DNA of 45,490 bases from Actinomycetota bacterium (GTDB lineage Bacteria; Actinomycetota; CADDZG01; JAHWKV01). Position numbers and translations under genes: made by a program. Below the pieces are notes generated by a model that searched no databases, had not been told where the DNA came from, and saw only the letters and a program-made list of their open reading frames with translations. Location of the stretch: assembly GCA_019347715.1 (NCBI GenBank), contig JAHWKU010000015.1, forward strand, positions 1 through 45,490. The letters are read 5' to 3'. Every line of letters begins with the position of its first letter. Position 1 is the first letter of the stretch. This document shows positions 35,793 to 43,652 of this stretch, piece by piece.

Positions 35793-36374
35793 ATGTCTTC
35801 GGAAGAGCATAACGAGCCGGAGTTCGAGAGGTCGGAGGACTTCGACTCGTTCGAGGATGAGGCCCCCCTGGGGGAAGAGATCGATGCCGATGAGCGCGAG
35901 GCGCTTCAGCAGGATCTCCTCGACATCAGAACACTCAAGGCGATTCTCTCCGGCAGAGGCATCAAGGGAGTCGTCGTGTACTGTCCCGACTGTGACGACG
36001 ATCACTATCTCGGGTGGGACCTCCTAGCAGGAAACCTTCAGAGGATTCTCGAGTCGGGCCGGCCTCCCGTCCACGAGCCGGCCTGGGAGCCGGATCCGGA
36101 AGAGTACGTCAGCTGGGACTATGCAAGGGGATTCCTGGACGGCTATGAGACCTACCCAGAAGAACGGGCCAGCGACGAACGCTGCGGATACTGCGGCAGA
36201 GTCCTTCCGGAAGGTGGATATGACTGGACCTATTGCCCAGCATGCGGAGCCAATCTGGCTCCTGTGAACTTGATCCGAGAACTGAGATCGAGAGGATGGA
36301 AGTCGGAAGAAGTTGCCGACCTCCTGATCAAATCAGGTTTTGAGCCTCCGGTGTTCGACCCGGACGCGGACTGA
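35793..36374 (+). CDS. DUF5319-like protein with an added zinc ribbon
   Basis: 193 residues. An acidic N-terminus (1-45) leads into a core resembling the actinobacterial DUF5319 family: DLLDIRTLKAILSGRGIKGV, CPDCDDDHYLGWDLLAGNL, PPVHEPAWEPDPEEYVSWDYARGFLDGY. After this comes a four-Cys zinc ribbon (Cys131/134 and 148/151) and a short helical end that reads like a DNA-binding or interaction motif (RSRGWKSEEVADLLIKSGF). The usual DUF5319 protein is about 125 residues, so the C-terminal third is an extension. Role unknown; it neighbours DUF3107 and YbjN genes. Confidence 0.75.
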   Translation: MSSEEHNEPEFERSEDFDSFEDEAPLGEEIDADEREALQQDLLDIRTLKAILSGRGIKGVVVYCPDCDDDHYLGWDLLAGNLQRILESGRPPVHEPAWEPDPEEYVSWDYARGFLDGYETYPEERASDERCGYCGRVLPEGGYDWTYCPACGANLAPVNLIRELRSRGWKSEEVADLLIKSGFEPPVFDPDAD

Positions 36375-36384
36375 GAGGGTACTT

Positions 36385-36831
36385 ATGACCGAACCTAAAG
36401 AGGTAATCGAGAGCTATCTCAAAGAACACGATCTCGATTGGGAGCCCGATGGCGAGCATTCCTGGTACATACGTATGGAAGGGGAGTTCAAGAAGTCGCC
36501 GGGCATCTCAATGATCCTTCGGATTGGGGAGAGAACGGTTCAGGTTGAGAGTTACTTCATCAGAGCTCCGGAGGAAGAGGTTCAGGCCAGGGCCTACAAG
36601 TGGATCCTTCAGCGCAACTGGCGGCAGTACCTACGTTACGCGTGCGACGAAGAAGGAGCGATTCACCTTGTGGGTCAGGTTCCGCTCGATTGTTTCGATG
36701 CCGAGGAGCTCGACCGGCTGATCGGAAGCGTGTTCGAGTATCAAGACGAAAACTTTCGGCCATTCCTCGAGATCGGTTTTCCCCGGGCCGTTCAGGCGAT
36801 CAAAGAAGGAAAGCCAATCCCTGAGGAATAG
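36385..36831 (+). CDS. YbjN-domain protein
   Basis: 148 residues from ATG 36385. The fold and motifs are those of YbjN/type III secretion chaperone-like proteins: IRMEGEFKKSPGISMILRIGERTVQVESYFIRAP (beta sheet), then YKWILQRNWRQYLRYACDEEGAIHLVGQVPLD and a C-terminal helix. Such proteins are cytosolic and their role is mostly unknown. Eight bases separate it from the ABC ATPase gene, so they may share a message. Confidence 0.78.
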   Translation: MTEPKEVIESYLKEHDLDWEPDGEHSWYIRMEGEFKKSPGISMILRIGERTVQVESYFIRAPEEEVQARAYKWILQRNWRQYLRYACDEEGAIHLVGQVPLDCFDAEELDRLIGSVFEYQDENFRPFLEIGFPRAVQAIKEGKPIPEE

Positions 36832-36838
36832 CGAGACC

Positions 36839-37792
36839 ATGCCCGACGGATCAACTGCAGTAGCAGTTCAAGACCTGGTCAAAGTTTTCCGGACTCCCGG
36901 AGATGGAGAGCTGCGTGCCGTCGACGGGATCTCCTTTGAGGTCCATGTTGGAGAAATCTTTGGGCTCCTCGGCCCCAACGGTGCCGGGAAGACCACGACC
37001 CTGGAAATAGTGGAGGGGATCCAGAGCCCAACCTCTGGAAGTGCATCGATCCTCGGTATCGACGTGACTCATGACTTCGAGCGGATAAAGCCGCGGATCG
37101 GGGTGCAGCTTCAGGAAAGTGAGTATCTCGAATACCTGAGCCTTCGAGAGTTGTTGGCGCTCTTTGCCTCCTTTTACGGGAAGCGGGCTGATCCCGGGGA
37201 GATGCTGGAGTCTTTTGGTCTCGAAGAGAAGGCGGAGGAGGCAGTCTCCAAACTCTCGGGTGGCCAAAAGCGCAGGTTCTCCCTGGCCCTGAGCCTCGTC
37301 AATGACCCGGACGTGGTGTTTCTCGACGAACCGACGTCGGGTCTGGATCCCCAGGCCCGACGGGGACTATGGGATCAAGTGCTGAAGGTGCGTGACTTAG
37401 GGAAAACCGTGGTTATGACGACGCACCACATGGATGAAGCCGAGATTCTTTGCGACAGGGTGGGAATCATCGATCATGGGTCGATCAAGGCACTTGGGAC
37501 GCCGCTTCACCTCATCCGGTCGCTCGACTCCGCCTATCACATCCGTTTCATCACGGGCGATGAATTTCCGGAGGTTCGATTCGCAGGAATCACCGGTGCG
37601 GTTGGCCTCACCAAGACAGAAACGAAAGACGGCGTCCTCTACGATCTGGAGATCCACGATCCGGCAGAGTCCATGGGGGAGTTCCACTCGCTACTGAGAG
37701 AGCTGGGATTGCAGACTCAGGACATCAGAGTGGAGCCGTCCACTCTGGAGGATGTCTTTTTGTCTTTGACCGGAAGGGAACTGAGGGACTGA
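36839..37792 (+). CDS. ABC transporter ATP-binding protein (drug/lipid export type)
   Basis: 317 residues. Walker A GPNGAGKTTT, signature LSGGQKRR, Walker B VVFLDEPTSGLDP and the switch His in TTHHMDEAE are all intact. The C-terminal ~80 residues are the usual extra domain of CcmA/NatA/DrrA-type ATPases. It couples ATP hydrolysis to the membrane partner encoded directly downstream (TGATG overlap). Substrate not predictable. Confidence 0.94.
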   Translation: MPDGSTAVAVQDLVKVFRTPGDGELRAVDGISFEVHVGEIFGLLGPNGAGKTTTLEIVEGIQSPTSGSASILGIDVTHDFERIKPRIGVQLQESEYLEYLSLRELLALFASFYGKRADPGEMLESFGLEEKAEEAVSKLSGGQKRRFSLALSLVNDPDVVFLDEPTSGLDPQARRGLWDQVLKVRDLGKTVVMTTHHMDEAEILCDRVGIIDHGSIKALGTPLHLIRSLDSAYHIRFITGDEFPEVRFAGITGAVGLTKTETKDGVLYDLEIHDPAESMGEFHSLLRELGLQTQDIRVEPSTLEDVFLSLTGRELRD

Positions 37793-38859
37793 TGTTCGTC
37801 CAGATGTTGCGAGCCCAGTTCGCGTTCATGTGGAGAAACCGCGGAGCTCTGATCGCCTCCCTGCTGTTCCCCGCCTTCTTCGCGTTCATGTTTGGTCTTG
37901 GAACCAGGGCCCAGGAGAGACCATCGCGAGTCGGTGTCGTTTCCGAAAGTCAATCGGAGACGAGCGATCAGTTCGTTGTGGCAATGCGAGAGCACGATTT
38001 CGAGGTCTTTCCCCTGGCCGACGCCCAAGATCTTCAGGAAGACTTCGCCGACATGCGCCTTAACATAGTCGTGATCGTCCCTGACCTGCAGGACGGCGGG
38101 ACGGTAAGAGTTCTTTTCGACGAACGATTCCCAGAAAACCTAGTTCAGACTCTCGCGCGCATTCGATCTCTCACTGAGCGTTTCAATCTCGATCTAGCCG
38201 GAGGGGAGGAGAGGGTCAGGTTCTCGGTGCGCGGGCTGAGGGGGGATCCCTTGCCGACGTTCCAGTACCTCTTGCCCAGCATCATCATGTTCAGCGTGAT
38301 CTTTCCTGCGCTGTCCTTCGGGGGAATGCGCGCCATCCAGAGCAGGGAGAAGGGAGTATTCAAGCGCCTCATGGTGACTCCGCTCGCACCGAGAACTTTT
38401 TTGGTCACCGAGATGATAGCCAGAGGTTTCTTGGTGGCAGTGCAGACGCTGATCGTGTTGCTCGTCGGATTGACTTACAACAGCCCCATCCATCCCGAGA
38501 GCTTTTGGTTGTTCGTCCTTGCTCTGATGGGGGCCTTGATCTTCATCTCGCTCGGGTTCTTTGTCTCCAGTTTCGGGCGAAGTCCCGAGACGGTAGGAGG
38601 GATTTTGACTCTGTCAGGATTCGTTCTCATCTTCCTAAGTGGAGGACTTCCCCTGTCGACTCTCCCCGCCAGGGTGACCGAAGCTGTGAAGTACCTGCCG
38701 ATTTCTCCGATGGTCAATGCCATCAGGGGAGTGATCCTTGAAGGAACGTCACCCTTTGAGGCGGCGCCGCTAGAAACCGTGATTCTTTCGGCGTGGTTTC
38801 TGATCACGCTGGCTCTGGCGGTTCTCTTCTTTCGCTTCAAAGAGCCTGCGAAGAGGTAA
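37792..38859 (+). CDS. ABC-2 type transporter permease
   Basis: 355 residues. The first membrane helix (~17-38) is followed by a ~150-residue extracytoplasmic domain. Five or six hydrophobic helices then run from ~170 to the C-terminus (LLPSIIMFSVIFPALSFGGM, FLVAVQTLIVLLVGLTY, GALIFISLGFFVSSFG and others). This is the layout of ABC-2 exporters such as DrrB/NatB and YhgE relatives. Paired with the ATPase above by a one-base overlap. Confidence 0.9.
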   Translation: MFVQMLRAQFAFMWRNRGALIASLLFPAFFAFMFGLGTRAQERPSRVGVVSESQSETSDQFVVAMREHDFEVFPLADAQDLQEDFADMRLNIVVIVPDLQDGGTVRVLFDERFPENLVQTLARIRSLTERFNLDLAGGEERVRFSVRGLRGDPLPTFQYLLPSIIMFSVIFPALSFGGMRAIQSREKGVFKRLMVTPLAPRTFLVTEMIARGFLVAVQTLIVLLVGLTYNSPIHPESFWLFVLALMGALIFISLGFFVSSFGRSPETVGGILTLSGFVLIFLSGGLPLSTLPARVTEAVKYLPISPMVNAIRGVILEGTSPFEAAPLETVILSAWFLITLALAVLFFRFKEPAKR

Positions 38860-38867
38860 CGGCCGGC

Positions 38868-39170
38868 CTAGCGGGAGGCCTCCAGGCAGGTCACACCATC
38901 TGAGCCGACAACCGCCGAATGCGGGGTCCCCGGCGTGAGGTCTAGGCGATCTCCCGGGTGCAATTCGATGGCATGTCCTTCCACGTGAAAGGTGATGCTT
39001 CCGTCGACGCAGTAAAGAACCTTGTGGTATGTGTGCGAATGTTCTCCGTAGCGATCGCCCGGTCCATTCGACCAGCTCGAAGGACGCAGCCCTTCCGCCG
39101 AGAACCGCTCTTCGACGGCCGCTCGTGTCGGCTCGCCCTTCCCGTCCCACGCGATGAGGGTGTAGCTCAC
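38868..39170 (-). CDS. Single-domain cupin protein
   Basis: 100 residues from GTG 39170. It has two cupin metal strands: GEHSHTYHKVLYCVDG, where the usual Glu is Lys, and PGDRLDLTPGTPHSAVV. It could bind a metal and act as a sugar or small-molecule enzyme, or be a sensor. A GATAAT six bases before the GTG and no ribosome site support this start over an upstream one at 39272 that would overlap the ParA gene. Confidence 0.72.
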   Translation of the reverse strand: MSYTLIAWDGKGEPTRAAVEERFSAEGLRPSSWSNGPGDRYGEHSHTYHKVLYCVDGSITFHVEGHAIELHPGDRLDLTPGTPHSAVVGSDGVTCLEASR

Positions 39171-39176
39171 ATGCGC

Positions 39177-39214
39177 ATTATCCACTCGTGGCCGAGGTGG
39201 CAGGGGGTTAGCAT
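39177..39214. promoter_or_regulatory. Paired leaderless -10 boxes for the divergent cupin and ParA genes
   Basis: On the minus strand GATAAT (39182-39177) plus six bases leads to GTG 39170. On the plus strand TAGCAT (39209-39214) plus six bases leads to GTG 39221. The same TAGCAT-N6-GTG layout appears before the EamA transporter at 25341. Confidence 0.5.
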
Positions 39215-39220
39215 GGCCTG

Positions 39221-39967
39221 GTGGCCAAGACCTTCGCTCTCGCCAACCAGAAGGGCGGCGTAGCCAAGACAACGTCTACGTTTTCGCTCGGCACCGCGCT
39301 GGCAGAAGATGGTTACCGGGTACTGCTCGTAGATATCGACCCTCAAGGCAGTCTCACTTTTTCCTCCGGAGTGGACCCAGATTCCCTCGAAGCCACGATC
39401 CACGACGTGCTCCTCGGCAGGATGCCCATCAAGAAGGTGATCCTTTCGCCGGACGATTGCGATCTGGTCCCAGCCAACATCGATCTTGCCGGGGCAGAGA
39501 TCTTCCTCCTGACTAAGACTGGACGAGAGTATGAGCTGCAAAGGGCTCTGGAGGAAGTAGCCGGAGACTACGATGTCATCTTCATCGATTGCCCCCCATC
39601 GTTGGGGATCCTTACGATCAACGGGCTAACTGCCGCTGCCGAAGTGATCATCCCGTTTCAGTGTGAGGCTCTGAGCAAGAGAGGGGTTCACCAGTTGATC
39701 GACACGATCAACGACGTTCGACGCTTTACCAACCACAACTTGAAGGTCAGGGGGATACTACCAACGATGTATGACCCAAGGGTGACTCACTCCAGGCAGG
39801 TCCTGGAGGAGATAGCAGCTCGTTACGCGATTCCGGTCTTCGATCCTCCGATCAGAAAGTCGATCAGATTTGCAGAGGCTCCGAGCCGTGGAAGATCCAT
39901 CCTCAAGATCTCTCCCACTCACGCGGGATCCGAGGCTTATCGACAGATAGCAAGAGTTCTGTTGTGA
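39221..39967 (+). CDS. ParA-family ATPase
   Basis: 248 residues. The deviant Walker A is KGGVAKTT at residues 11-18, with Walker A' VLLVDIDPQGS and Walker B VIFIDCPPSLG. It has the mid-protein FQCEALSKRG segment typical of Soj/ParA. It forms ATP-dependent dimers on DNA and positions cargo or segregates DNA. No parB or parS is seen nearby. Starts at GTG 39221, probably leaderless, and overlaps the zinc-ribbon gene by four bases. Confidence 0.9.
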   Translation: MAKTFALANQKGGVAKTTSTFSLGTALAEDGYRVLLVDIDPQGSLTFSSGVDPDSLEATIHDVLLGRMPIKKVILSPDDCDLVPANIDLAGAEIFLLTKTGREYELQRALEEVAGDYDVIFIDCPPSLGILTINGLTAAAEVIIPFQCEALSKRGVHQLIDTINDVRRFTNHNLKVRGILPTMYDPRVTHSRQVLEEIAARYAIPVFDPPIRKSIRFAEAPSRGRSILKISPTHAGSEAYRQIARVLL

Positions 39968-40212
39968 CCTCCTCCGACCGGCCAAGAGATCCACAGGGCA
40001 AGGCTGCTCTGTTCAGCGGGCAGCAAAGACATGATGGGCGGTTCATCATCGAATGTTCTGGGTGCGGCAGTCACACGAGAGTTGGGACCACGAGGCTCGC
40101 AGCCCTGGCCTTTCCCATAAACTTTACGAACCCATTTCGCTACCATCACACTTGGTTGAAATGTCCGGCCTGTGACGAGCGCCGGTGGGTACGAATCAAG
40201 GTATTCGGATAA
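39964..40212 (+). CDS. Small zinc-ribbon protein next to ParA
   Basis: 82 residues. Two CxxC pairs (Cys31/34 and 67/70) flank a hydrophobic middle (RLAALAFPINF). It resembles a conserved actinobacterial hypothetical family of similar size that opens with the same polar stretch and ends with a CPAC...WVRIKV block. GTG start overlapping the ParA stop (GTGA) argues for a linked function. No DNA-binding or enzymatic activity is known to me. Confidence 0.75.
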   Translation: MTSSDRPRDPQGKAALFSGQQRHDGRFIIECSGCGSHTRVGTTRLAALAFPINFTNPFRYHHTWLKCPACDERRWVRIKVFG

Positions 40213-40221
40213 GGAGGAGCA

Positions 40222-40653
40222 ATGGCTAAGTCTAAGAAGCGGCTCGGGAAAGACTTCAGGGAAAGCCAGAAGATGGTGAAGGATGCAGCAACCAGCATGA
40301 GAAAAGCTGCAGATCGCGCGGCCAAGGTTGCAAAGCAGACGGGTAACCAGATCTCCCGCTCGAAGGAAGTAAAGGACGCGCGCAAGGAAGCCAGTTTGGC
40401 TTTGAAAGCGATCGCCGCCGCTGGGAAGGTTGCTCTCGAGGCGATCGGAGAAGGAGCCCGCAAGCTCGGCGACTCCAAGGAAGTAAAAAAGGCGCGATCC
40501 ACCTCTAGCAAGGCAGCCCGTTCGACGAAGAACGCCACCAAGAGCGCCGCTAAGACCGCAGCTACTCGCGCTCGAAAAAAGGCAAATTCCACGGCCAAAA
40601 CTGCCCGAAAGAGAGCCACAACCGCTAAGAGGAAGATCGCGAAGAAATCCTGA
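40222..40653 (+). CDS. Histone H1-like Lys/Ala-rich protein
   Basis: 143 residues from ATG 40222 behind AAGGAGGAG. Almost all Lys, Ala, Ser, Thr and Arg. A helical N-terminal half (ATSMRKAADRAAKVAKQTG, LALKAIAAAGKVALEAIGEG) leads to a strongly basic tail of SKAARSTKNATKSAAKTAAT-type repeats. Such tails coat DNA in bacterial H1-like proteins. It follows the zinc-ribbon gene by nine bases, within the ParA operon, and may help compact or bridge DNA (inference). Confidence 0.78.
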   Translation: MAKSKKRLGKDFRESQKMVKDAATSMRKAADRAAKVAKQTGNQISRSKEVKDARKEASLALKAIAAAGKVALEAIGEGARKLGDSKEVKKARSTSSKAARSTKNATKSAAKTAATRARKKANSTAKTARKRATTAKRKIAKKS

Positions 40654-41495
40654 CCTTTAGGAGGCGCCGGGAAAGGCCATCCGGCCCAGTTGCATTCGTT
40701 CTTTCCGGCGGCGGCCCCCTGGGGGCCGCTCAAGTTGGACTTCTCCAGGCTCTGTTCACGCAAGGGGTGGTTCCAGAGATTGTCGTCGGAACCTCGGTTG
40801 GGGCGATCAATGCCGTCTCTGTAGCTCACGATCCTTCCCTGGAAGGCATCCTTCGCTTGCGGGAGATGTGGAGTGAGATGCGCAACGACGATCTGTTTCC
40901 CGGAGGTCGCCTGGTGTCGGCCTGGCATGCGCTCAAGAGGGGTTCTCACGTCTTTTCGAACACCGGACTCCGCCGAATCATCGCGAAGCTTGAGGTAACG
41001 GAATTCGAAGAGCTTTCCCTTCCAGTGCATATCGTCGCCACGAGCCTGGAGACCGGCGGAGAGGCTTGGTTTCATTCCGGGTCGCTGGTTGAGCCGCTCC
41101 TTGCCTCCGCGGCTATGCCCGGCATCTTCCCGCCGGTGACCATCGATGGTGTGAGCTACATAGATGGTGGGATCGCCAACAACGTCCCCGTCAGCAAGGC
41201 CGTTGAGCTCGGTGCCACCAAGGTCTACGTATTGAATGTGACGGGGGCCACCCAGAAACGGCCTCTTTCCAGACCGCACGATTTTGTAATGCACGGCCTG
41301 GTGCTTGCCAGAGCCCAGCGCTACCGGCTCGACATCGACCGTTATCGCGAGCAGGCGGAGATCATCGAATTTCCCAGGATCGACGTCGGTCACGTTTCCT
41401 TTACGAACCTTTCCCAGACTCCCCGGTTGATTGAAGCCGGGCTCCAAACCGGCCTTGCGTTTCTTCGAGGAGAACAACTCGCAGTCGCCGAGTGA
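40650..41495 (+). CDS. Patatin-like phospholipase, no canonical start codon found
   Basis: About 281 residues as drawn. The family core is clear: the oxyanion loop VLSGGGPLGAAQVG, the nucleophile motif GTSVGAIN, ATSLETGGEAWFHSG, and the Asp motif YIDGGIANNVPVSKA. It would be a serine lipase or phospholipase. The frame is open from the stop at 40626, but it contains no ATG, GTG or TTG until GTG 40767, which lies after the oxyanion loop and would destroy the enzyme. The CTG at 40650 overlaps the previous stop (CTGA) and is offered as the least bad start. An AGGAGG at 40659-40664 has no start codon at the right distance. Confidence 0.7.
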   Translation: MTFRRRRERPSGPVAFVLSGGGPLGAAQVGLLQALFTQGVVPEIVVGTSVGAINAVSVAHDPSLEGILRLREMWSEMRNDDLFPGGRLVSAWHALKRGSHVFSNTGLRRIIAKLEVTEFEELSLPVHIVATSLETGGEAWFHSGSLVEPLLASAAMPGIFPPVTIDGVSYIDGGIANNVPVSKAVELGATKVYVLNVTGATQKRPLSRPHDFVMHGLVLARAQRYRLDIDRYREQAEIIEFPRIDVGHVSFTNLSQTPRLIEAGLQTGLAFLRGEQLAVAE

Positions 41496-41496
41496 G

Positions 41497-42603
41497 ATGA
41501 ACTCAAAAAGTTTTCAGGTCGCGAATAAATCTTTGGAAACAGTATTGACGGCCGAGTGCCGGGCCCCTAAAGTCGCAATTGCTCCGAGAGACGGAAGGGC
41601 TTCGGCCCGGAAGTCACTCGGAGCACTTTTTTGTGCCGCCCTCTTGCTCCCAGTCTGCAATCAACCTCAGCCAAGAACCCCTATCGCAGACCGTGAGACC
41701 AGTCCTTCTCAGGTCAACTCCATCGGTTCTTCGGGGGTTTTTGACGCCGCGTTCCGGCAGGAGATTCTCATAGATCGGGCAAGAACCACCCCCCAGAATG
41801 GAAGCGAACCGGAAAAGCAGTTCAGGCAGCTGACAACCTGGTTGTTCTATCCCGTCAAGAAAGGGTTTGAGGGTGCGGGGACCGAAGCTCTGCCTCCAGA
41901 AGACGGTGGTTCTTTTCCATTGGTGGTCTTCGCTCACGGCTTGACCGGCCAGCCCGCCAGCTACCAAGGTCTCCTACTCAGTATCGCAGGGGCGGGATAC
42001 GTAGTCGCGGCGCCCGACTTCCCACTCACCAGCGGCAATACCCAAGGGAAGGTGAATACCGGGGATGCGCCCAACCAGATTGGCGATTTGGCCTTTGTAA
42101 TCGACCAAATAGAAGAATTCGCGGACAGGAAGCATCCGCTGGGCCCAGGGGTCTCCACCGAAAATGTGGGTGCGTCCGGCCATTCATTCGGGGCGGGGAC
42201 CGCGGCGGCGATCGCGCACAGTGCCTGCTGTTCGGATCCAAGGGTGACTGCGTCGATCCTGTACGCCGGCGTCGATCCACGATCCCATGGCTTCCCAGGA
42301 GTGCCGTTCGACAAGGCGAAGCCGCTTCTAATGATTCACGGATCTCTGGACAACGTTGACTCAGCACTTTCAGTTTTTCGGGAGGCGAAGCCCCCGAAGT
42401 TGTTTCTAACTCTGGAGGAAGCCGATCACTTTCGGCCATATATTTATCGAGATCCGAGCCAGGAGGGTCACCGGGGCCTCACGGCTGAAGTTTCGATCCT
42501 TTTCCTGGATTGGTTGCTCAAAGGAAAGGATAAGGCGCTGGCCCAACTAACCGCGCTGGTCGAACAGAACCGAAGTCTTGGAAGCCTAGAGATCGATCGG
42601 TAG
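41497..42603 (+). CDS. Alpha/beta hydrolase lipoprotein (PAF-acetylhydrolase/cutinase-like)
   Basis: As drawn from ATG 41497, 368 residues. The catalytic Ser is in ASGHSFGAGT. The oxyanion region is FAHGLTGQPASY, the acid is Asp in IHGSLDNVD and the base is His in EADHFRPY. This suits a PAF-acetylhydrolase or PETase-like esterase. A hydrophobic signal (SLGALFCAALLLPVC) with Cys ~57 residues in suggests a lipoprotein. It is unusual to have ~40 residues before it, so the true start may lie near 41578, where a promoter is also found. It is two bases after the patatin stop. Confidence 0.78.
   Translation: MNSKSFQVANKSLETVLTAECRAPKVAIAPRDGRASARKSLGALFCAALLLPVCNQPQPRTPIADRETSPSQVNSIGSSGVFDAAFRQEILIDRARTTPQNGSEPEKQFRQLTTWLFYPVKKGFEGAGTEALPPEDGGSFPLVVFAHGLTGQPASYQGLLLSIAGAGYVVAAPDFPLTSGNTQGKVNTGDAPNQIGDLAFVIDQIEEFADRKHPLGPGVSTENVGASGHSFGAGTAAAIAHSACCSDPRVTASILYAGVDPRSHGFPGVPFDKAKPLLMIHGSLDNVDSALSVFREAKPPKLFLTLEEADHFRPYIYRDPSQEGHRGLTAEVSILFLDWLLKGKDKALAQLTALVEQNRSLGSLEIDR
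41545..41573 (+). promoter_or_regulatory. Promoter inside the assumed N-terminus of the lipase gene
   Basis: TTGACG at 41545-41550, 17 bases, TAAAGT at 41568-41573. This is the best-matched pair of boxes in the area and would start transcription near 41580, after ATG 41497. Confidence 0.5.
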
Positions 42604-42609
42604 CAGCTT

Positions 42610-43560
42610 TTAGGGCTTGGGGGTGACGGTGTCCGTAACCGGATCTTCAGTCGGAGTTGGCGAGGGTGATGGTGACGGGCTGGGCTCGGGGGATGGACTC
42701 GGGCTCGGGCTCGATGCCGGCTGATCGTCGATATACGGCTGGGGATTGGCGCCGGTTGGGCCCCCGTAAACATAGACCACCGTTCCTGTGGGAATCGCGG
42801 AGAAGAACCAGTCGGCGAACATCATCGGGAGCCGCGCGCAGCCATGGGAGGCAGCGTGGGCAGGCACGGACGGGCTCCCATGAAAGGCAATTCCCCCGTT
42901 GAAATACAAGGGCTTGTAGAGCTCTCCTAGGGGGGAGACGCGCATCCCGTTGATCTTCCTGCCGACCTTGAATTGGCCGTTTGGAGTAATGGCCCTTCTC
43001 GTCCAGCCCTGCGATGTGAAGTTCTTGTTGTTACCGGTCGAGGTCGAGAGGACGGCGGTGACCTGGCCACCCTTTATGACGAGCACGATCTGCCGGGGAA
43101 TATCCAGCTCGACGTGATTCGCCGGCCCAGAATATGCGGGAGTCGGGGTGCTGGCGGTTTGGAGTCTGAGGAGGGTAGCGTCATCGCCCTTGCCGTTTCT
43201 GCCGAGGCCCTCGGCCTTCTGGAAGGCCATGACACCATGATGGGTCGCCTTGTCGAACACACCGTCCACCTTGCCGACCAGATATTTGAGTGAACTGAGA
43301 CGTTCCTCGAGGGCGAGCACCTCCGGCCCCTTCGAACCAACCCGCAGTGAAGGATCGAAGACCTCGGGTTTCTGGGTTGCTGCCGGGCGCGGCCTGGCCG
43401 GGGGAACATCATCGATGACGACCATGGGGGACCCGTAAGAGCTCAACGCCGGAGTCTTGCTCTCGGTGGTCTCACCGAGCGCGGGCAGCAGGATCTGGCT
43501 CGTCGGAACAATCATTGCGACGAGAGCAAGCAGAGCGAGTAGTGCGAGGGGGCCTTTCAC
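42610..43560 (-). CDS. L,D-transpeptidase with peptidoglycan-binding domain
   Basis: 316 residues. A hydrophobic N-terminal segment (~4-29) is signal or anchor. A PG-binding helical domain lies at ~72-134 (LRVGSKGPEVLALEERL). The YkuD domain runs ~148-268 with catalytic Cys241 in SHGCARLP and His227 and His239. It makes 3-3 cross-links in peptidoglycan, outside the membrane. The end is a low-complexity SPSPSPSPEPSP stretch of about 30 residues. The start is GTG 43560. Convergent with the lipase gene, divergent from thyX. Confidence 0.92.
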   Translation of the reverse strand: MKGPLALLALLALVAMIVPTSQILLPALGETTESKTPALSSYGSPMVVIDDVPPARPRPAATQKPEVFDPSLRVGSKGPEVLALEERLSSLKYLVGKVDGVFDKATHHGVMAFQKAEGLGRNGKGDDATLLRLQTASTPTPAYSGPANHVELDIPRQIVLVIKGGQVTAVLSTSTGNNKNFTSQGWTRRAITPNGQFKVGRKINGMRVSPLGELYKPLYFNGGIAFHGSPSVPAHAASHGCARLPMMFADWFFSAIPTGTVVYVYGGPTGANPQPYIDDQPASSPSPSPSPEPSPSPSPSPTPTEDPVTDTVTPKP

Positions 43561-43637
43561 CGAATATGAAGTGTCCCCTTTTTCCCTACTTTTGTCATTG
43601 ATGGTCTTTGTTCCACTGCTCTTGGTGCGCAGGCCGA

Positions 43638-43643
43638 TACACT
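43638..43643 (+). promoter_or_regulatory. TACACT -10-like box before thyX
   Basis: TACACT ends 9 bases before ATG 43653; no ribosome site and no clear -35. A near-leaderless message is possible. Confidence 0.4.
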
Positions 43644-43652
43644 CAATTACCC

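Noticed and set aside
40659..40664. AGGAGG as the ribosome site of the patatin gene
   Set aside because: No ATG, GTG, TTG or other usual start lies 5-10 bases downstream in the patatin frame, so it cannot be assigned.
40146..41477. 443-codon minus-strand frame across the H1-like and patatin genes
   Set aside because: It is antisense to Lys-rich codons and a clear patatin; its composition is unnatural and no domain is seen.
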